Source: Neolewinella maritima
GTDB taxonomy: Bacteria; Bacteroidota; Bacteroidia; Chitinophagales; Saprospiraceae
Reading direction: 5' to 3'
DNA: 64,000 bases
Assembly (NCBI RefSeq): GCF_923081025.1
Contig: NZ_CAKLPZ010000002.1
Location: 434,001 to 498,000 of the forward strand
The position numbers and the translations under genes were made by a program. Of the stretch, positions 53,126 through 62,268 are shown in pieces. Position 1 is the first letter of the stretch. Each line of letters starts with the position of its first letter. The notes under the pieces were generated by a model. The model did not search any database and was not told where the DNA came from. It saw only the letters and a program-made list of their open reading frames with translations.

Positions 53126-55366
53126 TTAATCCCGGTCCAGCCAGCGGAGCAGTAGGGGGATCAGCATCAGGTCGCTGATCAGCGCACTGGCCAGGGTCAG
53201 GCTGATCAGCAGACCGATCGTCACGCTGGGTGGGCTGGCGCTGAATAGCATCACCAGGAAACCGAAGAAGAGCACGATCGAGGTGAGCACGATGGCCTTG
53301 CCCGTCTCCCGGAAGGTGAGGTGGATCGACTCGGTTACGTCCAGGCCCCGGCGGCGGGCCAGCTTGTACTTGGACAGAAAGTGGATGGTATCGTCGACCG
53401 CAATGCCGAAGATGACGGCAAACACGATGCTTACGCCCGCCTCCAGCTCGATACCCAGGTAGCCCAGCATGGCTCCGGCGATGAGCAGGGGGAGCAGGTT
53501 GGGGATCAGGCTCACGACCAGCATGCGCCAGTTCTGGAACAGCAGGGCCATGAGCACGCAGACGATCAGGATAGCGATACCGAGTCCCTGCAGCAGGTTG
53601 CGCCGGATGTACTCGGCGTTCTTGTCGATGATGAGTCCGGTACCGGTAGCGCGGATCTCGACCAGGGAGGTATCTACGTTGGTGTTGATCCAGGCGGTGG
53701 TGTTTTCCAGGAAGACCTTGATACTGTCGGCGCCGATATCATCCATACGGCTGGTGATGCGGGCCTTGCGGCGGTCCTTGCTCACCAGCAGGTTGAGGTT
53801 GACGTCGGGTACACGCTCGGCCAGGGCGCGGTACTGGCGGTAGCGGCCTTCGTCGGCGGGCAGCACGTAGGCGTCCGGGCGGTTATTGTTGAAGGCCTGG
53901 TTGATGCTGCGGTAGACGGCCGTGATGCTGGCCGTACTCTGTACGAAGGGGAATACCTTGACGTGGTCTTCGATCTTACCGATCTCGCGCAGCACATCGT
54001 AATCAGTGACCTGGTCGCTGCTGTCGCGGGTGATCACGGCCATCTCGAAGGGCCTGAAGCCGCTCAGCTCCCGCTCGAAGAACAGGAAATCCTCGGTGAC
54101 CTTGCGGTCGGTCGGCAGAGTGGATTCGATGCGGTAGTTGGTGGTGATCATCGAGATGCCCAGGACGCACAGCAGAATGGTGGCCGCCGCGCCCAACTTG
54201 ATGAGGCCCGTGCGGCGCTGAGTGAACTGGTACCAGCCTTCGAGCAGCCGGTCCCAGAACGCCTGCTGGCGGCCGATCTTGACGATCTGGTCCACGCTGA
54301 GGTAGCTCAGCAGGGAGGTGGTGAACAGGATGACCGTGACGTAAGCGATCATCACGCCGATGGAGGCATTGATGCCGAAGTCGCGAATGGGGTTGATGCG
54401 GCTGGTGAGCAGGCTGGCGAAGCCTACCGCGGTGGTTAGGGAGGTGAGTAGGGTGGCCAGTCCGATCTCCTTCATGGCTACGCGGATGGCGGCTTCCTTG
54501 GTGAGTCCCTTCCGTAGCTCGTCGATGTACTTGGACATGATGTGGATCACGTCCGACGTACCCACGATGATCATCAGTACGGGGTACAGGGCAGCAATGG
54601 CGTTGAGCTCGCGACCCAGCAGACCCAGCGTGCCCATGAATAGCAGCAGGCCCAGGGCAATGCTGACCAGCGCCACGGCAATACCGAGCGGCCGGCGAAA
54701 CAGAAAGAACATGACCAGGGTGACCAGCAGGCCGGATACGATGGCCGAGACCACCACCTCCCGGATCTGCAGATCGACCAGCTCGGTCTGGAAGTAGGCG
54801 GGGCCCAGGTAGTGGTGCGCCGGGAAGTCGTAGGTCGCGATCAGGCTGTCCAGGCCCGTCATGAGGGCCCGGCTCTGGTCGAGGTTGATCAGGCTGGGGG
54901 TCTTGAGTACGGTGACCAGGGCGGTGCCGCGCTTGTTGATCAGGTTACCCACGAAGCGCTCGTCGGCCATAATGCGCGCGCTGTCACTGGCGTAGCGGCT
55001 GGGATCATCCAGGTGGATGGCCGGAATGGTCGTGATGGCGAAGGGCGTCTTGATGGGGTAGCCGAAGGAGGTCAGCGACTGGGCGTTCTCCACCCCCGGC
55101 AGGTCGCGCACCTGGATGGCAAACTCGTTGGCCTGCCGCAAAAAGGTGCTGTCGAAGACGGAGGGCTCCCGCTCCAGGGCTACCAGTAGGAAGTTGTCGT
55201 CCCCGTCGAACTCCTCGATGAATTCAAGAAAGAAATCCAGGTCCTCGTCGCCGCGCGGGAAGAACTGCTGGAAGTCGAAACTGAACTGGAGCTGAAAGCA
55301 GCCATAGATCGCTAGGGCAGCATAAAAGGCAAAGCCAAGTAAGACCGGAAGGCGGTATCGGCGCAT
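53126..55366 (-). CDS. RND/MMPL family exporter
   Basis: Start ATG 55366 (746 residues), preferred over GTG 55405. It has twelve helices in two halves, each with a periplasmic domain of about 200 residues after the first helix. Typical segments are LYPVLMIIVGTSDVIHIMSKYI in the first half and FAVIFGIAVDDTIHFLSKYK in the second, containing the GxxxDD-type proton-relay residues. This fits the small-molecule/lipid MMPL (HpnN-like) branch rather than drug-efflux AcrB. No membrane fusion or TolC gene is adjacent. Cargo is unknown; hopanoid, lipid or pigment export is possible. Confidence 0.88.
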   Translation of the reverse strand: MRRYRLPVLLGFAFYAALAIYGCFQLQFSFDFQQFFPRGDEDLDFFLEFIEEFDGDDNFLLVALEREPSVFDSTFLRQANEFAIQVRDLPGVENAQSLTSFGYPIKTPFAITTIPAIHLDDPSRYASDSARIMADERFVGNLINKRGTALVTVLKTPSLINLDQSRALMTGLDSLIATYDFPAHHYLGPAYFQTELVDLQIREVVVSAIVSGLLVTLVMFFLFRRPLGIAVALVSIALGLLLFMGTLGLLGRELNAIAALYPVLMIIVGTSDVIHIMSKYIDELRKGLTKEAAIRVAMKEIGLATLLTSLTTAVGFASLLTSRINPIRDFGINASIGVMIAYVTVILFTTSLLSYLSVDQIVKIGRQQAFWDRLLEGWYQFTQRRTGLIKLGAAATILLCVLGISMITTNYRIESTLPTDRKVTEDFLFFERELSGFRPFEMAVITRDSSDQVTDYDVLREIGKIEDHVKVFPFVQSTASITAVYRSINQAFNNNRPDAYVLPADEGRYRQYRALAERVPDVNLNLLVSKDRRKARITSRMDDIGADSIKVFLENTTAWINTNVDTSLVEIRATGTGLIIDKNAEYIRRNLLQGLGIAILIVCVLMALLFQNWRMLVVSLIPNLLPLLIAGAMLGYLGIELEAGVSIVFAVIFGIAVDDTIHFLSKYKLARRRGLDVTESIHLTFRETGKAIVLTSIVLFFGFLVMLFSASPPSVTIGLLISLTLASALISDLMLIPLLLRWLDRD

Positions 55367-55432
55367 GTAGGCGGGACTGTTCCGGCATACAAGCGCCCCG
55401 GGCACGGATTGTTGGACAGCCGCATGTAATCT

Positions 55433-56509
55433 TTAGCGCTTGCCCCGGGGGGGCTTGCCGGACTTGCGCTTGTACACTAGGTGCATACGGCTCTCCAGGG
55501 GGTTGGCGGTATCCTCCAGGTAGCGGCGGCGGTTGAAGAAGGTCTCACGGGCCAGGAAGAGGGCGGCGAGGAAGGAGTCTGGGCTGGCCTTGTCCTGACC
55601 GACCAGGTCGTAGGCCGTACCGTGGTCCGGGGAGGTGCGGATGGCCGATAGCCCCGCCGTGAAATTGACCCCCTTGCCGAAGCTCAGTGCCTTGAAGGGG
55701 ATAAGGCCCTGATCGTGGTACATAGCCAGTACGGCATCGAACTTCTGGAAGTTGCCGCTGCCGAAAAAGCCGTCGGCGGGGTAGGGGCCCATCGCCATGA
55801 TGCCGGCCGCCTTCGCCTGCTCGATGGCGGGGCGCACCACCGTAGCATCCTCATTGCCGATGCGGCCGTCGTCGCCGGCGTGGGGGTTGAGGGCCAGCAC
55901 GCCGATGAGGGGCTTGACGATGCCGAAGTCGGCCCGCAGGCTACGGTCCATGATCTGCAGCTTTTCCAGAATCTTTTTCTGGGTGACGGCGGTGGCGACC
56001 TCGGATACGGGAATATGATTCGTCACTACGCCTACCCGTAGCTCGTCCGTGACCAGGAACATCAGGCTTTCGTCTGCTTCCAGGCGGGTGGTGAGCATCT
56101 CGGTATGGCCGGGGAAGGGGAAGTCGTCGGCGGGCATCACCGACTTGTTGATGGGGGCGGTGACCAGGGCGTCGATGGTGCTGGCCTTCAGGTCGGCTAC
56201 GGCGCGTTCCAGGGACTGGGCCGCCGCGCGTCCGCCCGCCGCGGTGGCCTGACCGGGGGTGTACTCGATGGGTTCCTCCCAGGCCGTGACCAGACTCACC
56301 TCGCCTTCCCGGGCATCCTCCGCACCTGCGACCGCGGTAAATTGGAAGGTGTGGCTGCCGTCCGTATAGCCGGCGAATACGGTGGGGCTGGCGTATACGA
56401 CGGGGGTGAAGAGCTCCAGCAGGGTGGCGCGGGTGAGGGCCTTGACTACTACCTCCGGGCCGATGCCATTGACGTCTCCGATTGATATACCTACGCGTAA
56501 GGGGGCCAT
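55433..56509 (-). CDS. pdxA: 4-hydroxythreonine-4-phosphate dehydrogenase PdxA
   Basis: 358 residues. The N-terminus is VGISIGDVNGIGPEVVVKAL. Metal-site His lies in PFPGHTEML, in VVTNHIPVSEV and in YHDQGLIPFKAL; ALNPHAGDDG and IRTSPDHGTAYDL follow. The enzyme oxidises 4-phosphohydroxy-L-threonine in the DXP-dependent route to pyridoxal phosphate. PdxH, the last step, is encoded at 62269-62925, so two steps of the pathway lie in this window. Length is slightly above the usual 330 because of a basic C-terminal tail. Confidence 0.96.
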   Translation of the reverse strand: MAPLRVGISIGDVNGIGPEVVVKALTRATLLELFTPVVYASPTVFAGYTDGSHTFQFTAVAGAEDAREGEVSLVTAWEEPIEYTPGQATAAGGRAAAQSLERAVADLKASTIDALVTAPINKSVMPADDFPFPGHTEMLTTRLEADESLMFLVTDELRVGVVTNHIPVSEVATAVTQKKILEKLQIMDRSLRADFGIVKPLIGVLALNPHAGDDGRIGNEDATVVRPAIEQAKAAGIMAMGPYPADGFFGSGNFQKFDAVLAMYHDQGLIPFKALSFGKGVNFTAGLSAIRTSPDHGTAYDLVGQDKASPDSFLAALFLARETFFNRRRYLEDTANPLESRMHLVYKRKSGKPPRGKR

Positions 56510-56584
56510 GGTGGGGGAGTTAAGGGGGGGGTGAAGGTAGGCTGTCGGGGATAGGGAACGGTAAAGGGGGCGTAAGTTTGTGGG

Positions 56585-56860
56585 GTGAAGCGTGCGTGTA
56601 TTCCTCTGTTGTTAGGCCTGTGCCTCTGCCTGGGCTGTGGACCGGAGGAAGAGGTGCGTATCCAACTCACGCCCGCCCAGATCGATGCGTACCAGGCGAT
56701 CGCCCGGGAGGAGATCGACGTACTGCGGCCCCGGCTGGATAGCATCTGTGCAGCCACCTTCGAAGCCCGGGTAGCGGCGGCGACGGACAGTATCGTACAG
56801 CTGCGGCTGGAGGAAGAGCTGCGCCTGCGCAGGCGGCTGGGACAAAGCGTACCGCAATGA
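56585..56860 (+). CDS. Small lipoprotein, unknown
   Basis: 91 residues from GTG 56585 with lipobox CLCLGC. The remainder is one long charged helix (AQIDAYQAIAREEIDVLRPRL, IVQLRLEEELRLRRRL). No family is recognised. It overlaps the following lipoprotein gene by four bases (ATGA), so the two are co-translated and may act together. Confidence 0.65.
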   Translation: MKRACIPLLLGLCLCLGCGPEEEVRIQLTPAQIDAYQAIAREEIDVLRPRLDSICAATFEARVAAATDSIVQLRLEEELRLRRRLGQSVPQ

Positions 56861-57285
56861 GGGCCGGCGTAGTGGTACTGCTGTGCCTACTCTGTAGCTG
56901 TGGACGCAAGGAGGTCGATCCGCAGCTGCTGATCGAAGAACGCGCGGCCAGCCAGATAGCGGGAATGCGGGCGACTGTGCTGCGCAACTGTGAGCGGGAC
57001 GTGCAGGAGGCTGCGGTATTGCGGGCCGATTCGCTGCTGCTGGACCGCGCCCGCCGTATGCGTCGTATCGCTGGCCGACCACCCAAACCCGGCCGCCCCG
57101 GCGCACCCCCCGTACTGGAGCTGTCCGAACCCCTGCCCCTGCGGCCGCTGTTCCCCTTCGAGATCCGGTTCGATACCTTGCTCCGGGACAGCTTACTGCG
57201 CGATAGCCTGCTGCAGGATAGTCTGCTACTGGACAGCCTATACCAGGATAGTCTACGGCTGGATAGCTCGCTGCAGTTGCAATAG
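56857..57285 (+). CDS. Lipoprotein with C-terminal five-residue repeats
   Basis: 142 residues with lipobox LLCSC. A charged helical region (residues 20-70) precedes a proline-rich linker (GRPPKPGRPGAPP). The C-terminus is six or seven tandem copies of a five-residue motif, L-L-x-D-S, covering residues 108-140 (LLRDSLLRDSLLQDSLLLDS). The coding DNA repeats with a 15-base period. Regular Asp-Ser plus Leu spacing could form an amphipathic helix or beta structure. No known domain. It is coupled to the previous lipoprotein gene. Confidence 0.68.
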   Translation: MRAGVVVLLCLLCSCGRKEVDPQLLIEERAASQIAGMRATVLRNCERDVQEAAVLRADSLLLDRARRMRRIAGRPPKPGRPGAPPVLELSEPLPLRPLFPFEIRFDTLLRDSLLRDSLLQDSLLLDSLYQDSLRLDSSLQLQ

Positions 57286-57338
57286 TGTAAACTATAAGAT
57301 TACAAACAGGCCATATTGTATAAAATGTAACTATATAG

Positions 57339-57369
57339 TTGCAAAACTCAGCGAGCGTAACTATATTTG
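57339..57369 (+). promoter_or_regulatory. Consensus promoter of the candidate small RNA
   Basis: TTG at 57339-57341 and a perfect TATATTTG at 57362-57369 with 20 bases between them match the Bacteroidota promoter as well as the tRNA-Val promoter does. The surrounding 80 bases are strongly AT-rich. There is no protein gene downstream on the plus strand. Confidence 0.65.
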
Positions 57370-57374
57370 TGACA

Positions 57375-57480
57375 GCACGACGCCATGCACGCAGACTGCG
57401 GATAGATACCTAAACCCCACACGATTTTATTTTTTGCAACCTTTTATGTACGGCCGGGAGCGATCGCTCCCGGCTTTTTT
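57375..57480 (+). ncRNA. Candidate small RNA, about 105 nt
   Basis: A strong promoter (57339-57369) and a strong terminator (57453-57480) enclose about 105 bases with no gene except a six-codon frame (MHADCG). The transcript would have an unstructured middle with a U-rich stretch (GATTTTATTTTTTGC) before the terminator. It lies antisense to nothing and ends a base or two past the stop of the convergent HMG-CoA synthase gene. Exact 5' end is estimated. The alternative is that the terminator only serves the lipoprotein operon 170 bases upstream. Confidence 0.45.
57453..57480 (+). terminator. Rho-independent terminator
   Basis: A perfect palindrome, GCCGGGAGCGA/TCGCTCCCGGC (11-bp arms), followed by TTTTTT. 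It terminates plus-strand transcription just before the convergent HMG-CoA synthase gene. Confidence 0.92.
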
Positions 57481-59008
57481 ATGCGTGTACGTTGGCGGCG
57501 TAGCCGTAGTGGCGCACGCCCTCCGACTCATCGTGGCGGTCGTGGACGTCGGCCAGGAAGAAGGTCCCCTCGCTCTGCCGGGCCACGCTCTTGTTCATTC
57601 CGCAGCGGTGCAGCTTTTCGTAGGTCGCGTAGTCGAGTTCCTGCCGGTGGTCGAGGCGCTTGCGCAGGTCGAAGCCGCTGGCGATCTCCTTCCAGCCAGA
57701 CTGTACCGTGGCGGCGAAGACCTTGGACTTGGATCCACTGCCGTAGGCGAACACGAGCAGTTCCTTGCCGGATAGGTCGGTGTCGGTTTCCACGGCAGAC
57801 TCCAGGATAGCCACCAGGCTCAGAAAGACACTACCGGCGTAGAGGTTACCGACTCGCGCGCTGGCCCATTCACCGGGGGCGATGTACTGGGTGACGTAGG
57901 CCTTGTAGTCCTCCGTCTTACTGACGGCCTTGAGAAACTCGCTGCACTTGGTGATGTAGTGCTCGCGGTCTTCGTAGTCGTCGGCGCAGGGCACGTCCAG
58001 TCCGTTGCGGTCGACGAAGTCCATCCACTCGTTGCGCACCTTGAGCTCCTCCATGTACAGCTCGGAGAACATGCGGCGGGCCTGGAAGGCGTACGGCAGG
58101 TGGAAGGCCAGGGCGGCGTAGCGGTCTAGCTGGCCGGCCTTGGTGCCGCTGCGGCGGCGGAAGTCGAGCAAGGCCTCCCGGATGCGGGCCTGGTAGGCTT
58201 CGCTGCTGTACGGGCCGTCGAATACGGGGGTGTCTTTGTGTAGGGTGAGGTAGCTTTCGTTGCAGTCGAGGATCCCCTTGACACTGAGCTCGGCGGATAG
58301 CTTCTGCTCCAGCTCGTCGAGCTGGTAGTCATCGGTGGACAGGTCGGGCAGCAGCTGGATCACTTCGCGGATCAGGTCCTGCTTGCTCACCTTGCGGCGG
58401 GGCTTGAAGAAGTCGTGGGCGGGGCGGGTGGCTACGCCGAAGTCCGGGTCGATCACCAGCAGGCGGGGAGCCTGTTTGACGAGCATGGCTACGGCGCCCG
58501 CCCCCTGGGTGTACTCGCCGGTGCTGCCCATCTCGTACTTGGCGCTGTCGCTGGCGACCACTACGCCGATCCGGTCGGCTTTAGCGGCGGCCCACTCCAG
58601 GGAGTTCTGCAGCGCATCCACGCCGCCGATGCAGGCAAAGGTGAGATCTACTACATCGCAGTGCAGGAAGCAGTTCGGTCCGTAGGCGTCAGCGAAGTGG
58701 TCCTGCAGCATATCCAGGATGTAGGTGGCCGTGGGTTTGGCGCCGTCGAGGGCGCTTTCCGTGCCGAGGTAGAGCCGGCCGATGGTGCAGGGGTCGAGGT
58801 CGTTCTTGTGCATCAGGTCGAGCACGGCGTTGGCGGCCATGGTGGCGGCGTCTTCGCGGGCGTCGGCTACGGCCATTTGCTCCAGTCCTAATCCCTTATT
58901 GAGCTTGGCGTAGGGGATGTCGCGCTGTTCGGCCAGTACGTCGATCGGCAGGTAAAGGCGGGGAATGTAAACGGAAAAATCGTCGATACCGACGGAAGCA
59001 GCTGCCAT
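57479..59008 (-). CDS. Hydroxymethylglutaryl-CoA synthase
   Basis: 509 residues. MAAASVGIDDFSVYIP resembles the usual HMGS N-terminus. The acyl-accepting Cys lies in LTFACIGGVDAL. SSEAYQAR, LAFHLPYAF and VFAYGSGSKSKVFA complete the thiolase-fold active site. It condenses acetyl-CoA with acetoacetyl-CoA at the start of the mevalonate route to isoprenoids, which some Bacteroidota use instead of DXP. Other mevalonate genes are not in the window. Length is above the bacterial average of about 390-460, with extra sequence between the Cys and His motifs. Confidence 0.9.
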   Translation of the reverse strand: MAAASVGIDDFSVYIPRLYLPIDVLAEQRDIPYAKLNKGLGLEQMAVADAREDAATMAANAVLDLMHKNDLDPCTIGRLYLGTESALDGAKPTATYILDMLQDHFADAYGPNCFLHCDVVDLTFACIGGVDALQNSLEWAAAKADRIGVVVASDSAKYEMGSTGEYTQGAGAVAMLVKQAPRLLVIDPDFGVATRPAHDFFKPRRKVSKQDLIREVIQLLPDLSTDDYQLDELEQKLSAELSVKGILDCNESYLTLHKDTPVFDGPYSSEAYQARIREALLDFRRRSGTKAGQLDRYAALAFHLPYAFQARRMFSELYMEELKVRNEWMDFVDRNGLDVPCADDYEDREHYITKCSEFLKAVSKTEDYKAYVTQYIAPGEWASARVGNLYAGSVFLSLVAILESAVETDTDLSGKELLVFAYGSGSKSKVFAATVQSGWKEIASGFDLRKRLDHRQELDYATYEKLHRCGMNKSVARQSEGTFFLADVHDRHDESEGVRHYGYAANVHA

Positions 59009-59059
59009 GGGGAGTAGGTTGGGTGAACTGCCACGTCAACACGGCACCCCGGCTAGGGT

Positions 59060-59932
59060 TTAGCGCATGCGCCGGGCCACCCGGCAGTGGCGCAGGTATT
59101 CCAGGATCATGGCGGGCACGAGTTCGCCGGAGAGGCTGTGGCCGCAGTCGCGCGTGGTGATCAGGCTGGAGCCCGCCCAGTTGGCGTGCATCTCGTAGGC
59201 TCCGGTGATGGGGGCCAGCTCGTCGCACTCATCGTGGATGATCAGGCCCGGTATGCGCAGGTTCTTCACGTAATTGATGAAGGAAATGTCCGTAAAGCTG
59301 ACGTCCAGCTTGCGGCGGAAGGTGTCGTCGATGCCGCGCTTGACCTTATCGTGCACTCCGATGACGTCGCAAAATTTGTCGATAAAGTTTTCCAGCTCGC
59401 CCGGTACGGCCATGCTGATGAGCTGCTCGGGCTCGTGGCGGGCCCGCATCTCGGTGAGGTACCAGATGGCGGCCATGCCGCCGGCCGAGTGGGCGATCCA
59501 GTAGTGGGGGGCGAAGCCGAGCCGGTCCAGGTAGGCCTCCAGCGCTTCGGCGTACAGCAGGGCCGTGAAGCGGCTGCCGCCGCTGCGCCCGTGGGCCGGT
59601 GCATCGAAGGCGTAGATGGAGTAGCCCGCCTGCCGCAGCGGCTCGAAGAAGGCGAACCAGCGCCCGCTGTTGCTCTCCCAGCCGTGCAGCAGCAGCACGC
59701 TCGGCCCCTTGCCCGGCCAGTGGTAGCACTGCAGCTTGGTGCCGTCCGCTACGACGGTCGACCGCTGGGCCGATTTCATGAATGCATCGCTGAGGGGCTC
59801 GTCGGCGGCCCGGCGGGGCTTACTCAGCAAGTAGTAGCCCAGGGCGCCGGCCTGCCGCTTAGACATTCTGGCCGTACCGTTCAGCAGCCGCCGTATGCCT
59901 CCCAGTACCAGTCGTTCCTTTCTTCCTGCCAT
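59060..59932 (-). CDS. Alpha/beta hydrolase
   Basis: 290 residues. LLLHGWESNSGRW provides the oxyanion region and AHSAGGMAAIWY the nucleophile serine. IIHDECDELAP gives the acid, and the catalytic His is in TRDCGHSLS. The layout resembles lysophospholipase-like or peptidase S33-like hydrolases. The substrate is not evident. It follows HMG-CoA synthase on the same strand with a 50-base gap and could be co-transcribed. Confidence 0.85.
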   Translation of the reverse strand: MAGRKERLVLGGIRRLLNGTARMSKRQAGALGYYLLSKPRRAADEPLSDAFMKSAQRSTVVADGTKLQCYHWPGKGPSVLLLHGWESNSGRWFAFFEPLRQAGYSIYAFDAPAHGRSGGSRFTALLYAEALEAYLDRLGFAPHYWIAHSAGGMAAIWYLTEMRARHEPEQLISMAVPGELENFIDKFCDVIGVHDKVKRGIDDTFRRKLDVSFTDISFINYVKNLRIPGLIIHDECDELAPITGAYEMHANWAGSSLITTRDCGHSLSGELVPAMILEYLRHCRVARRMR

Positions 59933-60038
59933 GCAGCTGCCCGCGCCTTAGGTCCGCGCAGTAGAGCGGCAAACTTAAGGCCGCCGCGCGGAACTTCCCG
60001 TTCAGGCGGGGGGTTATCTCCACTCCCAACCCCACGCC

Positions 60039-61322
60039 ATGGCCGCCTTCCTACCCCGACTGACCCAGCTCTACGCCAGGGCCTTCGCGGGCCTGCCGCG
60101 CAAGGTGTGGCTGCTCTCCCTGATCATGGTGGTCAACCGCAGCGGCGCCATGGTCATCGCCTTTCTGAGTGTCTACCTGGTCAACTCCATGGGCTACTCG
60201 GCCACCGACGCCGGCTGGGTCATGGGCTTCTTCGGAGCCGGGGGCATCGTGGGCAACTACGTCGGCGGACTCCTCAACGACCGCTACGGCTCCTGGCACA
60301 TCATGGTCTTCAGCCTCATTGGGGCCGGCTTTCTGCACATCCTGATCGGACAGGTCACGGCCTTCTGGCCACTCTGCATCCTGGTGTTCCTCACCTCGGT
60401 GACCGCCGATGCCTTCCGCCCCGCCAACCGCGCCGCCATCGCAGTATACGCCGATGCCGAGCACCTCACCCAGGCCTACGGTCTGCAGCGCCTGGCCGCC
60501 AACCTGGGCTTCTCCGTGGGCCCGGCGCTGGGCGGACTCCTCATCACCCTCTACGGCTACCAGAGCCTCTTCTGGGCCGATGGCATCACCTTCCTGCTGG
60601 CCGCCGCCCTGTTCGTCATCATGCTCCCCGCCGACGAGACCGCACGGCCCCTGGTAGAAGACCCCGCACCCCCGATAGCTAGCGGGGCCCCCGCCCTACA
60701 GCAACCCCTGAAGGAGACCCGCTCCGCCCTGCGGCAGCCCTGGCTGGTGTGTCTGGCCCTGGCCAACACCTGTGTCATCACGGCCTTCTTTCAGTTCTTC
60801 AGCACCATTCCCGTTTACCTGACGAGCAACGGCTACACGGAGGGGGAATTCGGTCTGCTGCTCACGATCAGCGGCGTGCTCATCGTAGCGGTGGAGATGC
60901 CGCTGGTGTACCTGGCCGATCGCCGCTACCGGCCACTGTACGTCATGCTGGGTGGCGTATGCCTCATCCTGGCGGGCTACTTCATGCTGCCGCTGGCCGT
61001 GCCCGTGGGCTATGCCCTGGTGGTGGTCTGGATCGTGCTCATCACGCTGGGGGAGATCTTCTTCATGCCCTTCACCAGCACCTACGTGGCCAAGCACGCG
61101 CCACCCGTACGGCGGGGGGAGTACCTGGGCGTACTCTCGGCGAGCTACTCGCTGGCCTTTATTCTGTGTCCGGTGATCGGTTTTCAGCTGGCGGAGCGGT
61201 TCGGCTACGTCACCTCGATCTACGGGATGACCAGCTTCGGGCTGGTCGGCATCGTGCTGCTCTTTGGCGTGGATCGGGCCCGGGAGGCCCGTACACGTAC
61301 GCTGGCGGGCGGCTACGTCTAG
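60039..61322 (+). CDS. Major facilitator superfamily transporter
   Basis: 427 residues with twelve predicted helices. The motif A-like loop between helices 2 and 3 reads GGLLNDRYGSWH, and DAFRPANRAAIAVYAD follows helix 4. The YLADRRYRPLYVML loop between helices 8 and 9 is the second motif A. This is the DHA1-type layout of drug or metabolite exporters. The cargo is unknown. Its last four bases overlap the stop of the convergent gene. Confidence 0.9.
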   Translation: MAAFLPRLTQLYARAFAGLPRKVWLLSLIMVVNRSGAMVIAFLSVYLVNSMGYSATDAGWVMGFFGAGGIVGNYVGGLLNDRYGSWHIMVFSLIGAGFLHILIGQVTAFWPLCILVFLTSVTADAFRPANRAAIAVYADAEHLTQAYGLQRLAANLGFSVGPALGGLLITLYGYQSLFWADGITFLLAAALFVIMLPADETARPLVEDPAPPIASGAPALQQPLKETRSALRQPWLVCLALANTCVITAFFQFFSTIPVYLTSNGYTEGEFGLLLTISGVLIVAVEMPLVYLADRRYRPLYVMLGGVCLILAGYFMLPLAVPVGYALVVVWIVLITLGEIFFMPFTSTYVAKHAPPVRRGEYLGVLSASYSLAFILCPVIGFQLAERFGYVTSIYGMTSFGLVGIVLLFGVDRAREARTRTLAGGYV

Positions 61323-61777
61323 GTCAGCGTATCGATTACGGTCTTCAGCGTCACGAAGAACGGCTCGCGCGCCTCGGCGGATACTTCCTCCTCGCCCTCG
61401 GCCAGCGTCAGGTCCTCTACGAAGGCCAGCAGGTCCTCCTGTTTGGTTTGCTCGAAGAAGGGCGTCAGCCGGTCGCGAAAGGTCGGCGCCTTGGACTGGG
61501 AGAGCTGCTGGTAGTTGGCCTCTTCGGCCGTGGCGATGGCCTCGCCACTCACTTCCTTGGTCTCCGGCTGGTCGGCGGTCACGGCCTGAAAGATCACCAG
61601 GGCAGCAAAGAGCAGCAGGTCGCGCTCCAGTTCCGTGAAGGCCTCCACGTCTTCATTCGTGAGATAGTCCATCAGCTCCGGCTGGCGGTCGGCAAAGTCG
61701 TCCACCTCCCGTTCGTAGGTGTCTGGGCTCCGTTCCAGGCGTTCCAGTACTTGATCGATCGTAGCTTCGGTAATCAT
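61319..61777 (-). CDS. Conserved-looking cytosolic protein, unknown
   Basis: Start ATG 61777, 152 residues; the frame extension above it has no similarity. It is an acidic all-helical protein (TIDQVLERLERSPDTYEREVDDF, ELERDLLLFAALVIFQAV). No enzyme motif is visible. A GC-rich GCACCCGCG element lies just upstream of the ATG. Confidence 0.7.
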   Translation of the reverse strand: MITEATIDQVLERLERSPDTYEREVDDFADRQPELMDYLTNEDVEAFTELERDLLLFAALVIFQAVTADQPETKEVSGEAIATAEEANYQQLSQSKAPTFRDRLTPFFEQTKQEDLLAFVEDLTLAEGEEEVSAEAREPFFVTLKTVIDTLT

Positions 61778-61899
61778 AGGGGCGAGGTCGCGGGTGCGGG
61801 GTAAAATAGGATAGGCGGTGTGCTGTACGGCCATGGTTACCGCGCCTCCACGGCTTGGACGCTCGGCCTGCAAGGCCTCGACCTGGGCGGGCGTGGGGG

Positions 61900-62256
61900 C
61901 TAAGCTTTTACAAAGGCAAATCGGCCACCCGCATCGTCGAAGACCAGGAAGCAGAAATCGTCGCCGTTGGTCTTATAGACCTTGCGGAAGGGGTCGATCT
62001 TTTCCTGGGTGACAACCTGCTTAGCTACCAGCTCTTCGAGGGTAGTGACGTTGACGGTCCAGATCAGCTCCCGCTTGGTGGGCACTTCGAGCAGGAAGAT
62101 GCCGGGGATGCTATCGGGATCGTCGCCGGCGTAGGCCACGAAGATGGGGTAGTTGCTCACCTTTTCGTCCCGCACCGTCTCGGCCGCCTGCCGCAGGGGC
62201 TGGTGGTAGGCCTTGATGTCGGTCTGGAGCTGGAGGTAGTTGGCGGTGTCTGACAT
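61900..62256 (-). CDS. Conserved-looking small protein next to pdxH, unknown
   Basis: Start ATG 62256, 118 residues, alpha/beta. It has an N-terminal helix (YLQLQTDIKAYHQPLRQAA), then YPIFVAYAG, IFLLEVP and a C-terminal FCFLVFDDAGGRFAFV. No known motif is seen. It begins 13 bases after the pdxH stop on the same strand and is probably co-transcribed with it, which gives no clear functional hint. Confidence 0.72.
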   Translation of the reverse strand: MSDTANYLQLQTDIKAYHQPLRQAAETVRDEKVSNYPIFVAYAGDDPDSIPGIFLLEVPTKRELIWTVNVTTLEELVAKQVVTQEKIDPFRKVYKTNGDDFCFLVFDDAGGRFAFVKA

Positions 62257-62268
62257 GGGCGGGGGCAT

